From contig NZ_FOSV01000003.1 of assembly GCF_900114375.1 (NCBI RefSeq), forward strand, positions 62,001-126,000: a stretch of 64,000 nt of DNA, read 5' to 3'. This stretch comes from Methylorubrum salsuginis. Lineage in GTDB: Bacteria > Pseudomonadota > Alphaproteobacteria > Rhizobiales > Beijerinckiaceae. This document shows, one piece after another, positions 18,011 to 30,480 of the stretch (position 1 is the first letter of the stretch; the number at the start of each line of letters is the position of its first letter). The notes under the pieces were generated by a model, which had not been told where the DNA came from, did not search any database, and saw nothing but the letters and a program-made list of their open reading frames with translations. Position numbers and translations under genes: made by a program.

Positions 18011-19006
18011 ATGCCCTGGACCGCCCTGACCCATCCGCCCGACGCCCTCGGCATCCTCGCGCTCGCGCTGCTGGTCGAGGCGGTCTGCGGCTATCCCGAC
18101 GGCCTCTACAGGGCGCTCGGCCATCCTGTCACCTGGATCGGCCGGCTGATCGCCCGGCTCGACGCGGGGCTGAACCGCGGCAGCTTCAACGCCCGCCGCC
18201 TCAAGGGCGTGGGGGGGCTGGGGGTGCTGCTCGCGGTCGTGGCGGCCTTCACCCTGGCGCTGACCGCGCTCGCCGGGTTTGCCGGCGAGATTTTCGGCAT
18301 CCTGATCCTGGCGTTCCTCGCCGCGAGCCTGCCGGCGCAGCGCAGCCTGTTCGTCCATGTGAGGCGCGTGGCCGCCGCGCTGCGGCACGAGGGGCTGACG
18401 GGCGGGCGCCGTGCCGTCTCGATGATCGTCGGCCGCGATCCCGAGAGTTTGGACGAGGCGGCCGTCTGCCGCGCCGCCATCGAGAGCCTGTCGGAAAACT
18501 TCTCCGACGGCGTGGTGGCGCCGGCCTTCTGGATCGGCGCCGGGGGGCTGACCGGCGGGGCGCTCTACAAGGCGATCAACACCGCCGACAGCATGATCGG
18601 CCACCGCACCCCGCGCCACGAGGCCTTCGGCTGGGCCGCCGCGCGCCTCGACGACCTCGTCAACCTGCCGGCCTCGCGCCTCACCGCCCTCCTGCTGATC
18701 GCCGCCGCCGCCCTCGACCGCGACGCCTCCGCGGGCGACGCATGGCGGGCCGTGCGCCGGGACGCCCGTCACCACCGCTCGCCCAACGCCGGCTGGCCCG
18801 AGGCCGCCATGGCCGGCGCGCTGGGTCTCCGGCTCGCCGGCCCCCGCACCTACGGCGCCACCCGCGTCGAGGATGCCTGGATGGGCGACGGCCGCGCCGA
18901 GGCCGGCCCCGCCGACATCGAACGCGCGCTGCGGCTCTACCGGCGGGCCTGCGGGCTCATGTTCGCCGCTGTCGTGGTGGCGGTCGGCATCGCCTTCGGG
19001 CTGTGA
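18011..19006 (+). CDS. cobD: Adenosylcobinamide-phosphate synthase (CbiB/CobD)
   Basis: 331-aa membrane protein that attaches aminopropanol (phosphate) to adenosylcobyric acid. Typical features: an N-terminal helix with LLVEAVCGYPDGLYRALGHPV, AIESLSENFSDGVVAPAFW, NTADSMIGHRTPRHEAFGWA, and a C-terminal hydrophobic tail. ATG at 18011 has no purine-rich ribosome site; the upstream DNA is the beginning of cobC on the other strand. Together with cobC and cobQ it marks a late-stage B12 locus. Confidence 0.92.
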   Translation: MPWTALTHPPDALGILALALLVEAVCGYPDGLYRALGHPVTWIGRLIARLDAGLNRGSFNARRLKGVGGLGVLLAVVAAFTLALTALAGFAGEIFGILILAFLAASLPAQRSLFVHVRRVAAALRHEGLTGGRRAVSMIVGRDPESLDEAAVCRAAIESLSENFSDGVVAPAFWIGAGGLTGGALYKAINTADSMIGHRTPRHEAFGWAAARLDDLVNLPASRLTALLLIAAAALDRDASAGDAWRAVRRDARHHRSPNAGWPEAAMAGALGLRLAGPRTYGATRVEDAWMGDGRAEAGPADIERALRLYRRACGLMFAAVVVAVGIAFGL

Positions 19007-19073
19007 CCCCAGCCGCGTTGACATCACGCCGCCGCGCCCCCGACACTTCGGGAAATCACACCGGATCATCCTG

Positions 19074-20165
19074 TTGCGTTCGTTCCTCCGCCTCTCGACC
19101 GTCCTCCTGCTCACGGTGGCGCCGGCCATGGCCTCCGAGCCGATCCTGCAACCCGATCCTCAAGCCTACGAACTCGTGGGCGACCTGTGGGCGCCGGGTC
19201 GGGACGAGGCCGGCAACAAGAATGCGGCGGAAGACATCAGCGGCATCGCCTGCATCGACCTCGGCGGTGGCAAGCGCCGCTGCCTGCTGGTCAACGACGA
19301 GGGCGGCAAGGCGCAGTTCGCCACCATCGATGGCCGACAAATCGAGCCGAAGAAGCGCGTCGACCTCATCGGCGAGGGCCCGAACCCGGAGACGCTCGGG
19401 CGGCAACCGAAGGGGCCGGGCTGCCCGGATACCCGCCAGAGGTTCAAGGAACTCGACGGCGAGGGCGTGGCCTACGCCGCCCCCTATTTCTACGTCACCG
19501 GCTCGCATGGCTGCGCCCGCCGCGCCAAGGCGTTCACCCTCTCGGCGATGCTGCTCGCGCGCATCCGCGTCACCGCCGACGGCAAGGCCGCGGTCCCCGA
19601 GGGGGCGGAGCCGGAAGGCGCGGTCGAGACCACGTGGCGGCTCGGCGATGCGCTGGCGCGGGCCGAGACCGTGGGGGCCTATGTCCTGAAGGATCTGACC
19701 GACGAGAACGGCCTCAACATCGAGGGTCTCGCGGTCGTCGGAGACACCCTCTATGCCGGCCTGCGGGCGCCCTCGCTCGACGGCAAGGCCTTCCTCGTCG
19801 CCGTGTCGGTGGAGGCGTTGTTCGCCGAGGGCCATGAGCCCTATACCGGCACGCCGAAGGTCATCCCGATCGAAGTCGGCGAAGGCGCCGGCGTCCGCGA
19901 CCTAACGGTGCTGCCCGACGGCCAACTCCTCGTGCTGACCGGCCCGGCGCAGTTCCAGGACGTGCCCTACCGCCTGTTCGGCTTCGATCCCAAGGGCAAG
20001 GCGGGCCCTGTGGCGCTCGGGCGCCTCGCCCCACTCGACGAATCCGAGAAGCGCGGCAAGCCCGAGGCGATCACGCCGGTGGGGAAGGACCGCGTGCTGG
20101 TGTTCTTCGACAGCCTGAAGAACGGCGCGCCCCGCAGCTACACCGTGCCCGGACTGAGCCGGTAA
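19074..20165 (+). CDS. Exported DUF3616-type protein
   Basis: About 363 aa. The N-terminus [20 protein letters not shown] is a signal peptide cleaved before SEP, and the body reads as a beta-propeller-like DUF3616 protein: [49 protein letters not shown] and [19 protein letters not shown] are repeated blade-like strands. No ATG precedes the signal sequence; TTG at 19074 is the best start, CTG at 19071 the alternative. Function unknown. Its 3' end overlaps cobQ on the other strand by 28 bases. Confidence 0.72.
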   Translation: MRSFLRLSTVLLLTVAPAMASEPILQPDPQAYELVGDLWAPGRDEAGNKNAAEDISGIACIDLGGGKRRCLLVNDEGGKAQFATIDGRQIEPKKRVDLIGEGPNPETLGRQPKGPGCPDTRQRFKELDGEGVAYAAPYFYVTGSHGCARRAKAFTLSAMLLARIRVTADGKAAVPEGAEPEGAVETTWRLGDALARAETVGAYVLKDLTDENGLNIEGLAVVGDTLYAGLRAPSLDGKAFLVAVSVEALFAEGHEPYTGTPKVIPIEVGEGAGVRDLTVLPDGQLLVLTGPAQFQDVPYRLFGFDPKGKAGPVALGRLAPLDESEKRGKPEAITPVGKDRVLVFFDSLKNGAPRSYTVPGLSR

Positions 20166-21622
20166 GGCCCGGCGAGCGCCAGCAGCCGGTCGCAATCGAG
20201 ATGCGTCTCCAAATGGTCGGCGAAGCGGTCCAGCACCGCCTCGATCCCGGCCTCGTAGCGCTCGGACGACGGCGGCGCGCCGATCCGCGCGAGCCAGGCC
20301 GCCCGCTGGCGGTCGTCGGCAAACAGCCCGTGGACGTAGGTGCCGGACACGAGCCCGTCGGCCGAGACGGCCCCGTCCGGCCGGCCATCGGCGAAGCGCA
20401 GCAGAGGTTTCTGGGTATCCGGCCCGGTCGTGTCGCCGACATGCATTTCGTAGCCGGCGAAGGGTGCGCCGTCGCTCAGGGTCGTGCCCGTCACGGCGAC
20501 GAGGCGTTTTTCGCCCCGCATCACCGTTTCGATGTCGAGGAGGCCGAGGCCGGGCAGGTTACGCGGCGCGCCCTCGATCCCGTCCGGGTCACGGATGCTG
20601 CGCCCGAGCATCTGGTAGCCGCCGCACAGCCCCAGCACCGGCCGCCCGCGCCGGACATGGGCCAGGATGTCGATGTCCCAGCCCTGGGCCCGGACGAAGG
20701 CGAAATCGTCGATGGTGGTCTTGGAACCCGGCAGCACGATCAGTGCGGCCTCCGCCGGGATCGGTGAGCCGGGGCGCACGAAGACGACGGCGACGCCCGG
20801 CTCCTGCCGCAGCGGGTCGAGATCGTCGAAATTGGCGATGTGCGGCAGAACCGGCACCGCCACCAGGGGCACGCCCGCGCGGGCACGATCGGGGGCATCG
20901 AGCGCCACCGCATCCTCGGGCGGCAGGCGGGCGGCGTCCGCGAAGAACGGCACGAGGCCGAGGGGCGCCCAGCCGGTGCGTTCCGCGATGAGCGCCATGC
21001 CGTCGGCAAACAGGCTCGGGTCGCCGCGGAAGCGGTTGACGATGAATCCGCGGATCATCGCGGCATCGTCTTGATCGATCACGGCCTGGGTGCCGACGAG
21101 GCTGGCGATGACGCCGCCGCGATCGATGTCGCCGACGAGCACCACCGGCGTCCCGGTCGCACGACTGAAGCCCATATTGGCGATGTCGCCCCGGCGCAGG
21201 TTCACCTCGGCCGGGGAGCCCGCCCCCTCGACCAGCACGAGGTCGGCCTCCGATCCGAGCCGCCCGAAGCTGTCGAGGACGGAGGCCATCAGGCGCGGCT
21301 TCCAGCTCTGGTACTCGCGCGCCTTGGCGGTGCCGATCATCCGCCCCTGCACCACCACCTGGGAGCCGACATCGCTCTGGGGCTTCAGCAGTACCGGGTT
21401 CATATGGACCGAGGGCGCCACCCGCGCGGCCCGCGCCTGGAGCGCCTGGGCCCGGCCGATCTCGCCGCCATCCGCCGTGACGGCGGCGTTGTTCGACATG
21501 TTCTGCGGCTTGAACGGGCGCACGCTCAAGCCGCGCCGGGTGAAGGCGCGGGCGAGGCCGGCCACCAGCAGCGACTTGCCGACATCGGAGCCGGTGCCCT
21601 GGATCATCAGGGCCCGGGTCAC
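20138..21622 (-). CDS. cobQ: Cobyric acid synthase CobQ
   Basis: ATP- and glutamine-dependent amidation of four side chains of adenosylcobyrinic a,c-diamide. 494 aa is the standard length. The synthetase domain starts [20 protein letters not shown] (P-loop) with KPQNMSNNA and [12 protein letters not shown]. The glutaminase-like domain has the Cys at 333 in [10 protein letters not shown] and His at 431 in YVHGLF. It starts with GTG at 21622; ATG at 21607 is possible but would cut the usual MTRAL start. No cobalamin riboswitch-like sequence was visible upstream. Confidence 0.95.
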   Translation of the reverse strand: MTRALMIQGTGSDVGKSLLVAGLARAFTRRGLSVRPFKPQNMSNNAAVTADGGEIGRAQALQARAARVAPSVHMNPVLLKPQSDVGSQVVVQGRMIGTAKAREYQSWKPRLMASVLDSFGRLGSEADLVLVEGAGSPAEVNLRRGDIANMGFSRATGTPVVLVGDIDRGGVIASLVGTQAVIDQDDAAMIRGFIVNRFRGDPSLFADGMALIAERTGWAPLGLVPFFADAARLPPEDAVALDAPDRARAGVPLVAVPVLPHIANFDDLDPLRQEPGVAVVFVRPGSPIPAEAALIVLPGSKTTIDDFAFVRAQGWDIDILAHVRRGRPVLGLCGGYQMLGRSIRDPDGIEGAPRNLPGLGLLDIETVMRGEKRLVAVTGTTLSDGAPFAGYEMHVGDTTGPDTQKPLLRFADGRPDGAVSADGLVSGTYVHGLFADDRQRAAWLARIGAPPSSERYEAGIEAVLDRFADHLETHLDCDRLLALAGPYRLSPGTV

Positions 21623-21784
21623 GGGGCGGGGCTCATGGATCGACGCATGAATCCGGCATGACAGGGCGGAGCCGTATGGTCGAGGGCCTCGAACGCGGAT
21701 CGCGGCTGCGGCGGCTTCGCCGGCCTGTCACACGAGGGTGCTCTAAGCGGCGGACGAACGACCTCCCGACCCTGAGTCCCGACG

Positions 21785-22696
21785 ATGCGCGAAGACGGCA
21801 CCCGCTTGAGCGACGACGACCTCGAAGCGATCCGCCGCGAGATCGCCGACAGCTACGACGAGGAATGGGAGCTCGACCTCGACGAGGCCCGCCTCGACCG
21901 CCTCGAGGCGGGGGTCGGCGACGGGCTCGACCGGCGCACGTACTTTCGTGAGCTGCTGCGGCTCCAGCACGAGCTGGTGCGGCTGCAGGACTGGGTGAAG
22001 AACGAGGGCCTGCGCATCGTCGTGCTGTTCGAGGGGCGCGATTCCGCCGGCAAGGGCGGGGCGATCAAGCGCATCACCCAGCGCCTCAACCCCCGCATCT
22101 GCCGCGTCGCCGCTTTGCCCGCCCCGAGCGAGCGCGAGCGGACGCAATGGTACTTCCAGCGCTATGTCAGCCACCTCCCGGCGGCGGGCGAGATCGTGCT
22201 GTTCGACCGCTCGTGGTACAACCGCGCCGGCGTCGAGCGGGTGATGGGCTTCTGCTCGGAAGCCGAGGTGGAGGAGTTCTTCCGCTCCGTGCCCGAGTTC
22301 GAGCGGATGCTGGTGCGCTCTGGCATCGTGCTGGTGAAGTACTGGTTCTCGATCACCGATGCCGAGCAGGCGATGCGCTTCCGCATGCGCATCCACGATC
22401 CGCTCAAGCAGTGGAAGCTCTCGCCGATGGACGTCGAGTCGCGCCGCCGCTGGGAGGATTACACCCGCGCCAAGGAAGACATGCTGGCCCGCACCCACAT
22501 TCCCGAGGCGCCGTGGTGGGTGGTCGAGGCGGTGGACAAGAAGCGGGCGCGCCTCAACTGCATCAGCCACCTGCTGGAGCAGATCCCCTACGGCACCGTC
22601 GAGCATCCGCCTGTCGTGCTCCCCGACCGGGTGCGCCACGCCGATTACCTGCGCCATCCGGTGCCGCCGGAGATGTTCGTTCCGGCTCGGTATTGA
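21785..22696 (+). CDS. ppk2: PPK2-family polyphosphate kinase
   Basis: 303-aa PPK2 enzyme transferring phosphate between polyphosphate and nucleotides. Walker A is FEGRDSAGKGGAIKR (residues 82-96) and Walker B is LFDRSWYNRAGVERVMGF with Asp141. The lid region RERTQWYFQRYV precedes Walker B, and ISDxE-like C-terminal features are typical of the single-domain class I enzymes. It lies divergent from cobQ with 162 bp between. Nucleotide preference cannot be read from sequence alone. Confidence 0.92.
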   Translation: MREDGTRLSDDDLEAIRREIADSYDEEWELDLDEARLDRLEAGVGDGLDRRTYFRELLRLQHELVRLQDWVKNEGLRIVVLFEGRDSAGKGGAIKRITQRLNPRICRVAALPAPSERERTQWYFQRYVSHLPAAGEIVLFDRSWYNRAGVERVMGFCSEAEVEEFFRSVPEFERMLVRSGIVLVKYWFSITDAEQAMRFRMRIHDPLKQWKLSPMDVESRRRWEDYTRAKEDMLARTHIPEAPWWVVEAVDKKRARLNCISHLLEQIPYGTVEHPPVVLPDRVRHADYLRHPVPPEMFVPARY

Positions 22697-22731
22697 ACCC
22701 GCTTGCGGTGGTATCGCCGCAGCGTGCGCGA

Positions 22732-22773
22732 CACCCCGTCCTTGCGTGGCTGAGCCGAAGCAGTGACGGGGTG
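22732..22773 (+). other. Long-loop hairpin downstream of ppk2
   Basis: Inverted repeat CACCCCGTC (22732-22740) and GACGGGGTG (22765-22773) with a 24-base loop and no T-tract. It could be a 3'-end structure of ppk2 or part of a repeat; function is not evident. Confidence 0.35.
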
Positions 22774-22913
22774 GGGAGAGGCGAAGGCGAGCATCCGACT
22801 CCGGGACGACTTCGGCGAAGCTGTTGGTGCAGCCATCACGACCGTTGTGGCGTTGTCGATAAAGGCCCATGTTGGGCCCACATCACGGTCCTGGACCGTT
22901 CACACCCCCTCAG

Positions 22914-25322
<2,409 letters not shown>

Positions 25323-25345
25323 GCCGGAGCGGGTAGGATCGGCCC

Positions 25346-25840
25346 ATGACCATCGAGGCATTCCCCCCGCCCGACGCGGCGGCCGCGACGCGCACACGGC
25401 TCGCCCCGGCCATGGCCCGCGGCTTCCTCAACCGCTGCCCCCATTGTGGCAAAGGCAAGCTGTTCGGCCGCTTCCTCAAAGTGCGGCCGGAATGCGAGGC
25501 CTGCGGCCTGTCGATGGAGGGCCACCGGGCCGATGATCTGCCGCCCTACCTCGTGATTTTCATCGTGGGCCACATCGTCGGCTACCTCGTCTTGAAGGTC
25601 GAGTCGGGCTACGACGAGCCGCTCTTGCCGCTCTGGCTGTCTTGCACGGTCTTCCTGCTCCTCAGCCTCATCATGGGGCTCGGGCTGCTCCAGCCGGTCA
25701 AGGGCGCGGTGATCGGCCTTCAATACGCGTTCGGCATGCACGGGTTCGGCGTGGCGCCGCCGGTTCTCGGCGTGAGGGGGAAGCACGGCGGTGAGGCAGG
25801 AACCCGAACAGGCAACGCCCCCGGACTCGGCAACGCCTGA
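25346..25840 (+). CDS. DUF983 membrane protein with zinc-ribbon motif
   Basis: 164-aa protein. Residues about 30-55 hold two CxxC knuckles, CPHCGKGKLFGRF and CEACG, likely binding zinc. Two transmembrane helices follow (about 65-85 and 95-120). The family is unnamed but in alphaproteobacteria routinely sits behind rnr; here it begins 23 bp after rnr with a weak AGGA site. Its last 50 bases overlap the Nudix gene. Confidence 0.85.
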   Translation: MTIEAFPPPDAAAATRTRLAPAMARGFLNRCPHCGKGKLFGRFLKVRPECEACGLSMEGHRADDLPPYLVIFIVGHIVGYLVLKVESGYDEPLLPLWLSCTVFLLLSLIMGLGLLQPVKGAVIGLQYAFGMHGFGVAPPVLGVRGKHGGEAGTRTGNAPGLGNA

Positions 25841-26555
25841 GGCCCCCTCCCCCGCACCCGCCAAGTCCACGGCTCTGCGCCCCCGCGAGGCCGCGACGCT
25901 GATCGTGCTCGACCGCTCCCGCAAGACCCTGCGGGTGCTGATGGGGCGGCGCAACGAGCGGCTCGCCTTCATGGGCGGCAAGTTCGTCTTCCCCGGCGGC
26001 CGCATCGAGCCGTCCGACCGGCAGATGCCGGTGGCGGGCGCCCTGTCGCAGCGGGCCGACGACGCCCTGCGGGCCAAGCTCCCCCGCGCGCCGCACCATC
26101 TCGGCCGCTCGCTGGCCTTGGCTGCCATCCGCGAGACCTACGAGGAGACCGGCCTCCTCATCGGCACCCGCGATTACGGCGCGCCGGAGACGGCGCCGGA
26201 GGGCGCGTGGCAGGCGTTTCTGGAAGAGGGCGTGATGCCCGATCTCGAAGCCCTGCATCTGGTCGCACGCGCGATCACGCCGCCGAAGCGCCCGCGCCGC
26301 TTCGACACCCGCTTCTTCGCGGTGGACCGCCGGAGCGTCGCCGCCGAGCGACCGGGCCTCGTCGGACCCGACGCGGAATTGACCGAGCTGGCCTGGGTCA
26401 CCCTCGACGACGCGCGCAGGAAGCTGGAACTGCCGCGCATCACCCGCATCGTCCTCGACGACCTCGAGGGGGCGGCACAGGCGGGCTTCCCGCCCTACCG
26501 GCCGATCCCGTTCTATTTCGAGCGTCACGGCAAGAGCCTGCGGGAAGAGATCTGA
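25791..26555 (+). CDS. Nudix hydrolase
   Basis: 254-aa hydrolase of nucleoside-diphosphate-linked compounds. The Nudix signature is visible: GGKFVFPGGRIEPSD, then AAIRETYEETGLLIG containing the RExxEExG core. The start is GTG at 25791, inside the DUF983 gene, preceded by GGGGAAG. The proline-rich first 30 residues are probably disordered. Translation coupled to the preceding gene is likely. Substrate unknown. Confidence 0.88.
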   Translation: MRQEPEQATPPDSATPEAPSPAPAKSTALRPREAATLIVLDRSRKTLRVLMGRRNERLAFMGGKFVFPGGRIEPSDRQMPVAGALSQRADDALRAKLPRAPHHLGRSLALAAIRETYEETGLLIGTRDYGAPETAPEGAWQAFLEEGVMPDLEALHLVARAITPPKRPRRFDTRFFAVDRRSVAAERPGLVGPDAELTELAWVTLDDARRKLELPRITRIVLDDLEGAAQAGFPPYRPIPFYFERHGKSLREEI

Positions 26556-26556
26556 C

Positions 26557-26572
26557 CGTCCGCTTCCGGACG
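26557..26572 (+). terminator. Short hairpin after the Nudix gene
   Basis: CGTCCG (26557-26562) and CGGACG (26567-26572) form a six-base stem with a CTTC loop immediately after the stop codon. There is no T-run, so it is only a candidate terminator of the rnr operon. Confidence 0.35.
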
Positions 26573-26687
26573 AATCGGCTCGCCGGCAGAAAATTGAATC
26601 AAATGTTGAATTTTGGGCCGGGCCTTAGGCACGCCTTAATGCGGCTCGGCGCATTCCGGAGCAATAACGGGAAGCCCGGACACGAAC

Positions 26688-28418
26688 ATGCTCGCCTTCA
26701 GGGGTCGATCCAGCGCCAACGCCCAGCTCGAGGCGTTGCATCGCTCCCAGGCCGTCATCACCTTCGCTCTGGACGGGACCATTGAGGAGGCCAACGCCAA
26801 CTTCCTCGACCTGATGGGCTACCGCCTCGACGAAGTCCGTGGGCGCCATCACCGGATGTTCGTCGAGCCCCGGGAGGCCGCCTCCCCCGCCTACGAGGCG
26901 TTCTGGCAGAGCCTGCGGCAGGGCGCGTTCCAGGCCGCCGAGTATCGCCGCATCACCAAGGACAAGCGCGAGGTCTGGATCCGCGCCAGCTACAACCCCG
27001 TCCTCGACGCGAGCGGCCGCCCCCTGCGCATCGTCAAGTTCGCCCTGGACGTCACCGCGGAACGCCTCGCGGCGGCCGAATCCGCCGGCCAGCTCGCCGC
27101 CATCGACCGCTCGCAGGCAGTGATCCAGTTCGATCTCGACGGCACGATCCGCTACGCCAACGCCAACTTCCTCACCGCGCTCGGCTACGATCTCGCCGAG
27201 GTGCAGGGACGCCATCATCGCCTGTTCGTCGATCCCGTCGAGGCTGCATCGGCGGAGTACCGGGACTTCTGGCAGGCGCTGGCCCGGGGCGAGTACCGGG
27301 CGGGCGAGTTCAAGCGCCGGGCCAAGGACGGTCACGATGTCTGGATTCAGGCGAGCTACAACCCGATCCTCGATCTGGCCGGGCGCCCCTTCAAGGTAGT
27401 GAAATATGCCAGCGACGTGACCGCGGCGAAGATCGTCGCCGCCGACATGGCGGGCCAGGTCGAGGCCGCCCGGCGCTCGCAGGCGGTGATCGAATTCGCC
27501 CTGGACGGCACCGTGCTGGACGCCAACGACAATTTCCTGAACGCGATGGGCTACACGCTGGCCGAGGTGGTGGGCCGGCATCACAGCCTGTTCGTGACGC
27601 CGGAGCATGCCCGCAGCCCCGCCTATGCCGCGCTCTGGGACGGCCTGCGCGCGGGCCGGTTCAACTCGGCCGCCTTCCAGCGGGTCGGAAAAGGCGGGAA
27701 GGAGGTCTGGATCCAGGCCTCCTACAACCCGGTGCTCGATGCGGCCGGGCGACCGGTGAAGGTGGTGAAATACGCCTTCGACATCACCCAGAGCATGCGG
27801 GTGCGCACGAGCGCGCTGGCCATGGCCGAAGAGACGCTCGGCCGGGTGCGCGGCGTGGCCGCGGCCTCGGAGGAGATGCACCGCACCTCGACCGAGATCG
27901 CCCAGCAGATGGACCGTTCGAACCGGGCGGTCGGCGAGATTCAGGAGCGGATGGAAGCCGCCGGGCAGCTGTCGGAGCGGCTCGGCGCAGCGGCCGTCGC
28001 GATGAACGGCGTGGTCGATGCGATCACTTCCATCGCCGACCAGATCAACCTTCTGGCCCTCAACGCCACCATCGAGGCGGCCCGCGCCGGGCCGGCAGGC
28101 CGGGGCTTCGCCGTCGTCGCCACCGAGGTGAAGAGTCTGGCCGAGCAGGCGCGCTCGGCGACCGCGCGCATCACCGGGGAGATCGGGGCGATGCAGGCGG
28201 TGTCGCTGGAGGTGGGCGAGGCGCTCACCGCGACGGCCGCGGTGGTCGACACGGTCCAGGACTTCATCACCCAGACGGTCGCGGCCAGCACGCAGCAGAG
28301 CGCCACCTCCGGCCGGGTCAGCACCGACATGCAGGCGACCGCGGAGAGCGTGGCGGGCTTCGCGAGCAACCTCGACACGTGGAAGATCGGCCGGGACGAG
28401 GAGCAGGCTGCGGCCTGA
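26688..28418 (+). CDS. Soluble chemoreceptor with three PAS repeats
   Basis: 576-aa methyl-accepting chemotaxis-type protein without a membrane segment. Three PAS units repeat every 122 residues (starting at S20, S142, S264), each with SQAVIxFxLDGT, GRHHxLFV and WIxASYNPxLD and closing in VVKYAxDVT-like sequence. The C-terminal signalling domain (about 375-570) has the hairpin tip [20 protein letters not shown]. It therefore senses an intracellular signal, possibly redox or a bound cofactor, and talks to a CheA. No che genes are nearby. The stop is six bases from the convergent reductase gene. Confidence 0.92.
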   Translation: MLAFRGRSSANAQLEALHRSQAVITFALDGTIEEANANFLDLMGYRLDEVRGRHHRMFVEPREAASPAYEAFWQSLRQGAFQAAEYRRITKDKREVWIRASYNPVLDASGRPLRIVKFALDVTAERLAAAESAGQLAAIDRSQAVIQFDLDGTIRYANANFLTALGYDLAEVQGRHHRLFVDPVEAASAEYRDFWQALARGEYRAGEFKRRAKDGHDVWIQASYNPILDLAGRPFKVVKYASDVTAAKIVAADMAGQVEAARRSQAVIEFALDGTVLDANDNFLNAMGYTLAEVVGRHHSLFVTPEHARSPAYAALWDGLRAGRFNSAAFQRVGKGGKEVWIQASYNPVLDAAGRPVKVVKYAFDITQSMRVRTSALAMAEETLGRVRGVAAASEEMHRTSTEIAQQMDRSNRAVGEIQERMEAAGQLSERLGAAAVAMNGVVDAITSIADQINLLALNATIEAARAGPAGRGFAVVATEVKSLAEQARSATARITGEIGAMQAVSLEVGEALTATAAVVDTVQDFITQTVAASTQQSATSGRVSTDMQATAESVAGFASNLDTWKIGRDEEQAAA

Positions 28419-28424
28419 GGCCCG

Positions 28425-29300
28425 TCAGGCCGCGCGCTCCGCATCGGCGACGAGGGCCGCCAGCCCCTCGCGATAGGTCGGGAAGGCGAGGCGCACGCCC
28501 AGTTCCTCGCGGATCAGGCGGTTTCGCACCCGCTTGTTCTCGCCGTAGAAGCTGCGGGCCATCGGACTGAGGTCGGCGGTCTCGAAATCGACCGCGGGCG
28601 GCAGCGGCAGGCCGGTCAGCTCGGCCGCGTACTCGATCACCGTCTGGGGCGGGGCGGGCTCGTCGTCGGTGACGTTGTAGACGGCGCCGTTGCGCGGGCG
28701 CGCGATCGAGGCGGCGAGCGTCGCCGCGATGTCGGCGACGTGGATGCGGTTGAACACCTGACCCGGCTTGACGATGCGCTGGGTCCGCCCGTCGCGCAGC
28801 TTCACGATCGGATTGCGGCCGGGGCCGTAGATGCCCGAGAGCCGGAACACCTGCACCGCCTTGCCGGTCTCCCGCCCGAAGGCGAGCCACGCTTCCTCGA
28901 CGGCGAGACGCTCCCGCGAGCGGGCGCTTTTCGGGATCGCCGGCGTGGATTCGTCGATCCAGGCCCCGTTCTGATCGCCGTAGACCCCGATGGTCGAGAG
29001 ATAGCCGATCCAGCGAATGCGGCTGCCGGCGATGGCCTCGCGGTAACGGGCGAGCGCCGTATCGCCGCCGGGGCCGGGCGGGGCGGAGACGAGGAGGATG
29101 TCGGTGTCGGCGAGATCCTCGGCGATACGGGAATCGTCGGTCTCGGGGCCGAAGGCGCGCAGGGTGAAACCGGTCTCGGCCGCAAGCCTTTCGGCGCGCG
29201 CAGCCTCCGTCACCGTCCCGCGCACCGTGCCGAAGCGCGCCCGCTGGTCTTCCGAAAAATGGCGGGCGGAGAAGCCGAGGCCGAAGACGAACAGGTTCAT
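28425..29300 (-). CDS. NAD(P)-binding SDR/epimerase-like protein (YeeZ type)
   Basis: 291-aa extended Rossmann protein. The N-terminus MNLFVFGLGFSARHF carries the nucleotide-binding glycine pattern; YLSTIGVYGDQNGAWIDEST and FRLSGIYGPGRNP correspond to the active-site and substrate regions of NAD-dependent epimerase/dehydratases, though the usual YxxxK is not obvious. The ATG overlaps the queG stop by ATGA, so it is the third gene of the fzlA-like/queG operon. Substrate unknown. Confidence 0.8.
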   Translation of the reverse strand: MNLFVFGLGFSARHFSEDQRARFGTVRGTVTEAARAERLAAETGFTLRAFGPETDDSRIAEDLADTDILLVSAPPGPGGDTALARYREAIAGSRIRWIGYLSTIGVYGDQNGAWIDESTPAIPKSARSRERLAVEEAWLAFGRETGKAVQVFRLSGIYGPGRNPIVKLRDGRTQRIVKPGQVFNRIHVADIAATLAASIARPRNGAVYNVTDDEPAPPQTVIEYAAELTGLPLPPAVDFETADLSPMARSFYGENKRVRNRLIREELGVRLAFPTYREGLAALVADAERAA

Positions 29301-30436
29301 GCGCAACAGGTCTCCGAAGCGGACGGCCCCTCCATAGCCGTCGGCAAGAGGGCGTACCATTCGGCCCTCACATGGGGGTCCGGCTCGTCCCGGCCATGGG
29401 CTGCGTACAACGCGTCCAGCCGGGCCATCGGGAAAAGCCGCCCACACGCCCACACCGCCGCGCCGCGCACGACCGGGTCGGGGTCGGCGAGGCAGCGCGC
29501 GGCCTCCTCGGCCAGCGCCGCATCCCCCGAATTGCCGATGGCGATGAGCACGTTGCGCAGGATGCGGTCGCGGCCGGTGCGCTTGATCGGCGTGCCGGCG
29601 AAGAAGCTGCGAAACCCCGCCTCGTCGAGCCGGACCAGATCGGCGAGCGGCGGCGCGGCGAGGTCGGCGCGCGCGGCCATGCGGGTCTCCCGCGCGGCTC
29701 GCGCGAACTTGTTCCAGGGGCAGACCGCGAGGCAGTCGTCGCATCCGAAGATGCGGTTGCCGATCTTCTCGCGGAATTCCGTCGGGATCGGCCCCGCATG
29801 TTCGATCGTCAGATAGGCGATGCAGCGCCGGGCATCCAACCGGAACGGCGCCGGGAAGGCCTCGGTCGGGCAGGCGTCGAGGCAGCGGCGGCAGGAGCCG
29901 CAATGGTCGGTCTCGGGCGGATCGACCGGCAGTTCGGCCACGCAAAAAATCGCGCCGAGCATGAGCCAATTGCCGTGCTCGCGCGAGAGCAGCACCGTGT
30001 GCTTGCCCTGCCAGCCGAGGCCGGCGGCCTGGGCCAGCGGCTTCTCCATCACCGGGGCGGTGTCGCAGAAAACCTTCACCGGCTTCCCTGAGCGGGCCGA
30101 GAGGAAGCCGCCGAGTTCCTTCAGCTTGCCCTTGATCACCTCGTGATAGTCGCGCCGTTGCGCGTAGGTCGCGATGGTGCCGCGCTCCTTCTGCGCCAGG
30201 AGCGCGAGCGGGTCGGCCTCGGGCCCGGCATTCATGCCGAGCACGATCACGCTGCGGGCCTCCGGCCAGAGCGCGCTCGGGTCGGCGCGCTGGTCGGCGC
30301 GCTCCTCCATCCAGTCCATGCTGGCGTGGTGGCCCTCGGCGAGCCAGGCCGGCAGGCGCTCGCGCGTGAGCGGCACGGCGTCGGGCCGGGTGACACGCAG
30401 CGCATCGAAGCCGAGCTTTCTCGCCCGCGCCTCCAC
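29297..30436 (-). CDS. queG: Epoxyqueuosine reductase QueG
   Basis: Last step of queuosine tRNA modification: B12-dependent reduction of epoxyqueuosine. Features: ARKLGFDALRVTRPD at the start, VKVFCDTAPVMEKPLAQAAG with the conserved Asp, GLGWQGKHT, and two 4Fe-4S motifs, CGSCRRCLDACPTEAF and FGCDDCLAVCPWNKF. The C-terminus (about 300-379) is HEAT-like. The start is uncertain: there is no ATG at the expected place, and GTG at 30436 gives 379 aa, the usual length; CTG at 30484 or ATG at 30610 (inside the upstream gene) are alternatives. It makes a second B12 user in this window beside the mutase pathway. Confidence 0.9.
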   Translation of the reverse strand: MEARARKLGFDALRVTRPDAVPLTRERLPAWLAEGHHASMDWMEERADQRADPSALWPEARSVIVLGMNAGPEADPLALLAQKERGTIATYAQRRDYHEVIKGKLKELGGFLSARSGKPVKVFCDTAPVMEKPLAQAAGLGWQGKHTVLLSREHGNWLMLGAIFCVAELPVDPPETDHCGSCRRCLDACPTEAFPAPFRLDARRCIAYLTIEHAGPIPTEFREKIGNRIFGCDDCLAVCPWNKFARAARETRMAARADLAAPPLADLVRLDEAGFRSFFAGTPIKRTGRDRILRNVLIAIGNSGDAALAEEAARCLADPDPVVRGAAVWACGRLFPMARLDALYAAHGRDEPDPHVRAEWYALLPTAMEGPSASETCCA

Positions 30437-30480
30437 GACATCGCGGAGCGCGGCACCTTCGAGATACGTCTTGTCGGGCT

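Noticed and set aside
21623..21784. Possible cobalamin riboswitch upstream of cobQ
   Set aside because: No B12-box-like sequence or its flanking conserved segments were visible in this gap.
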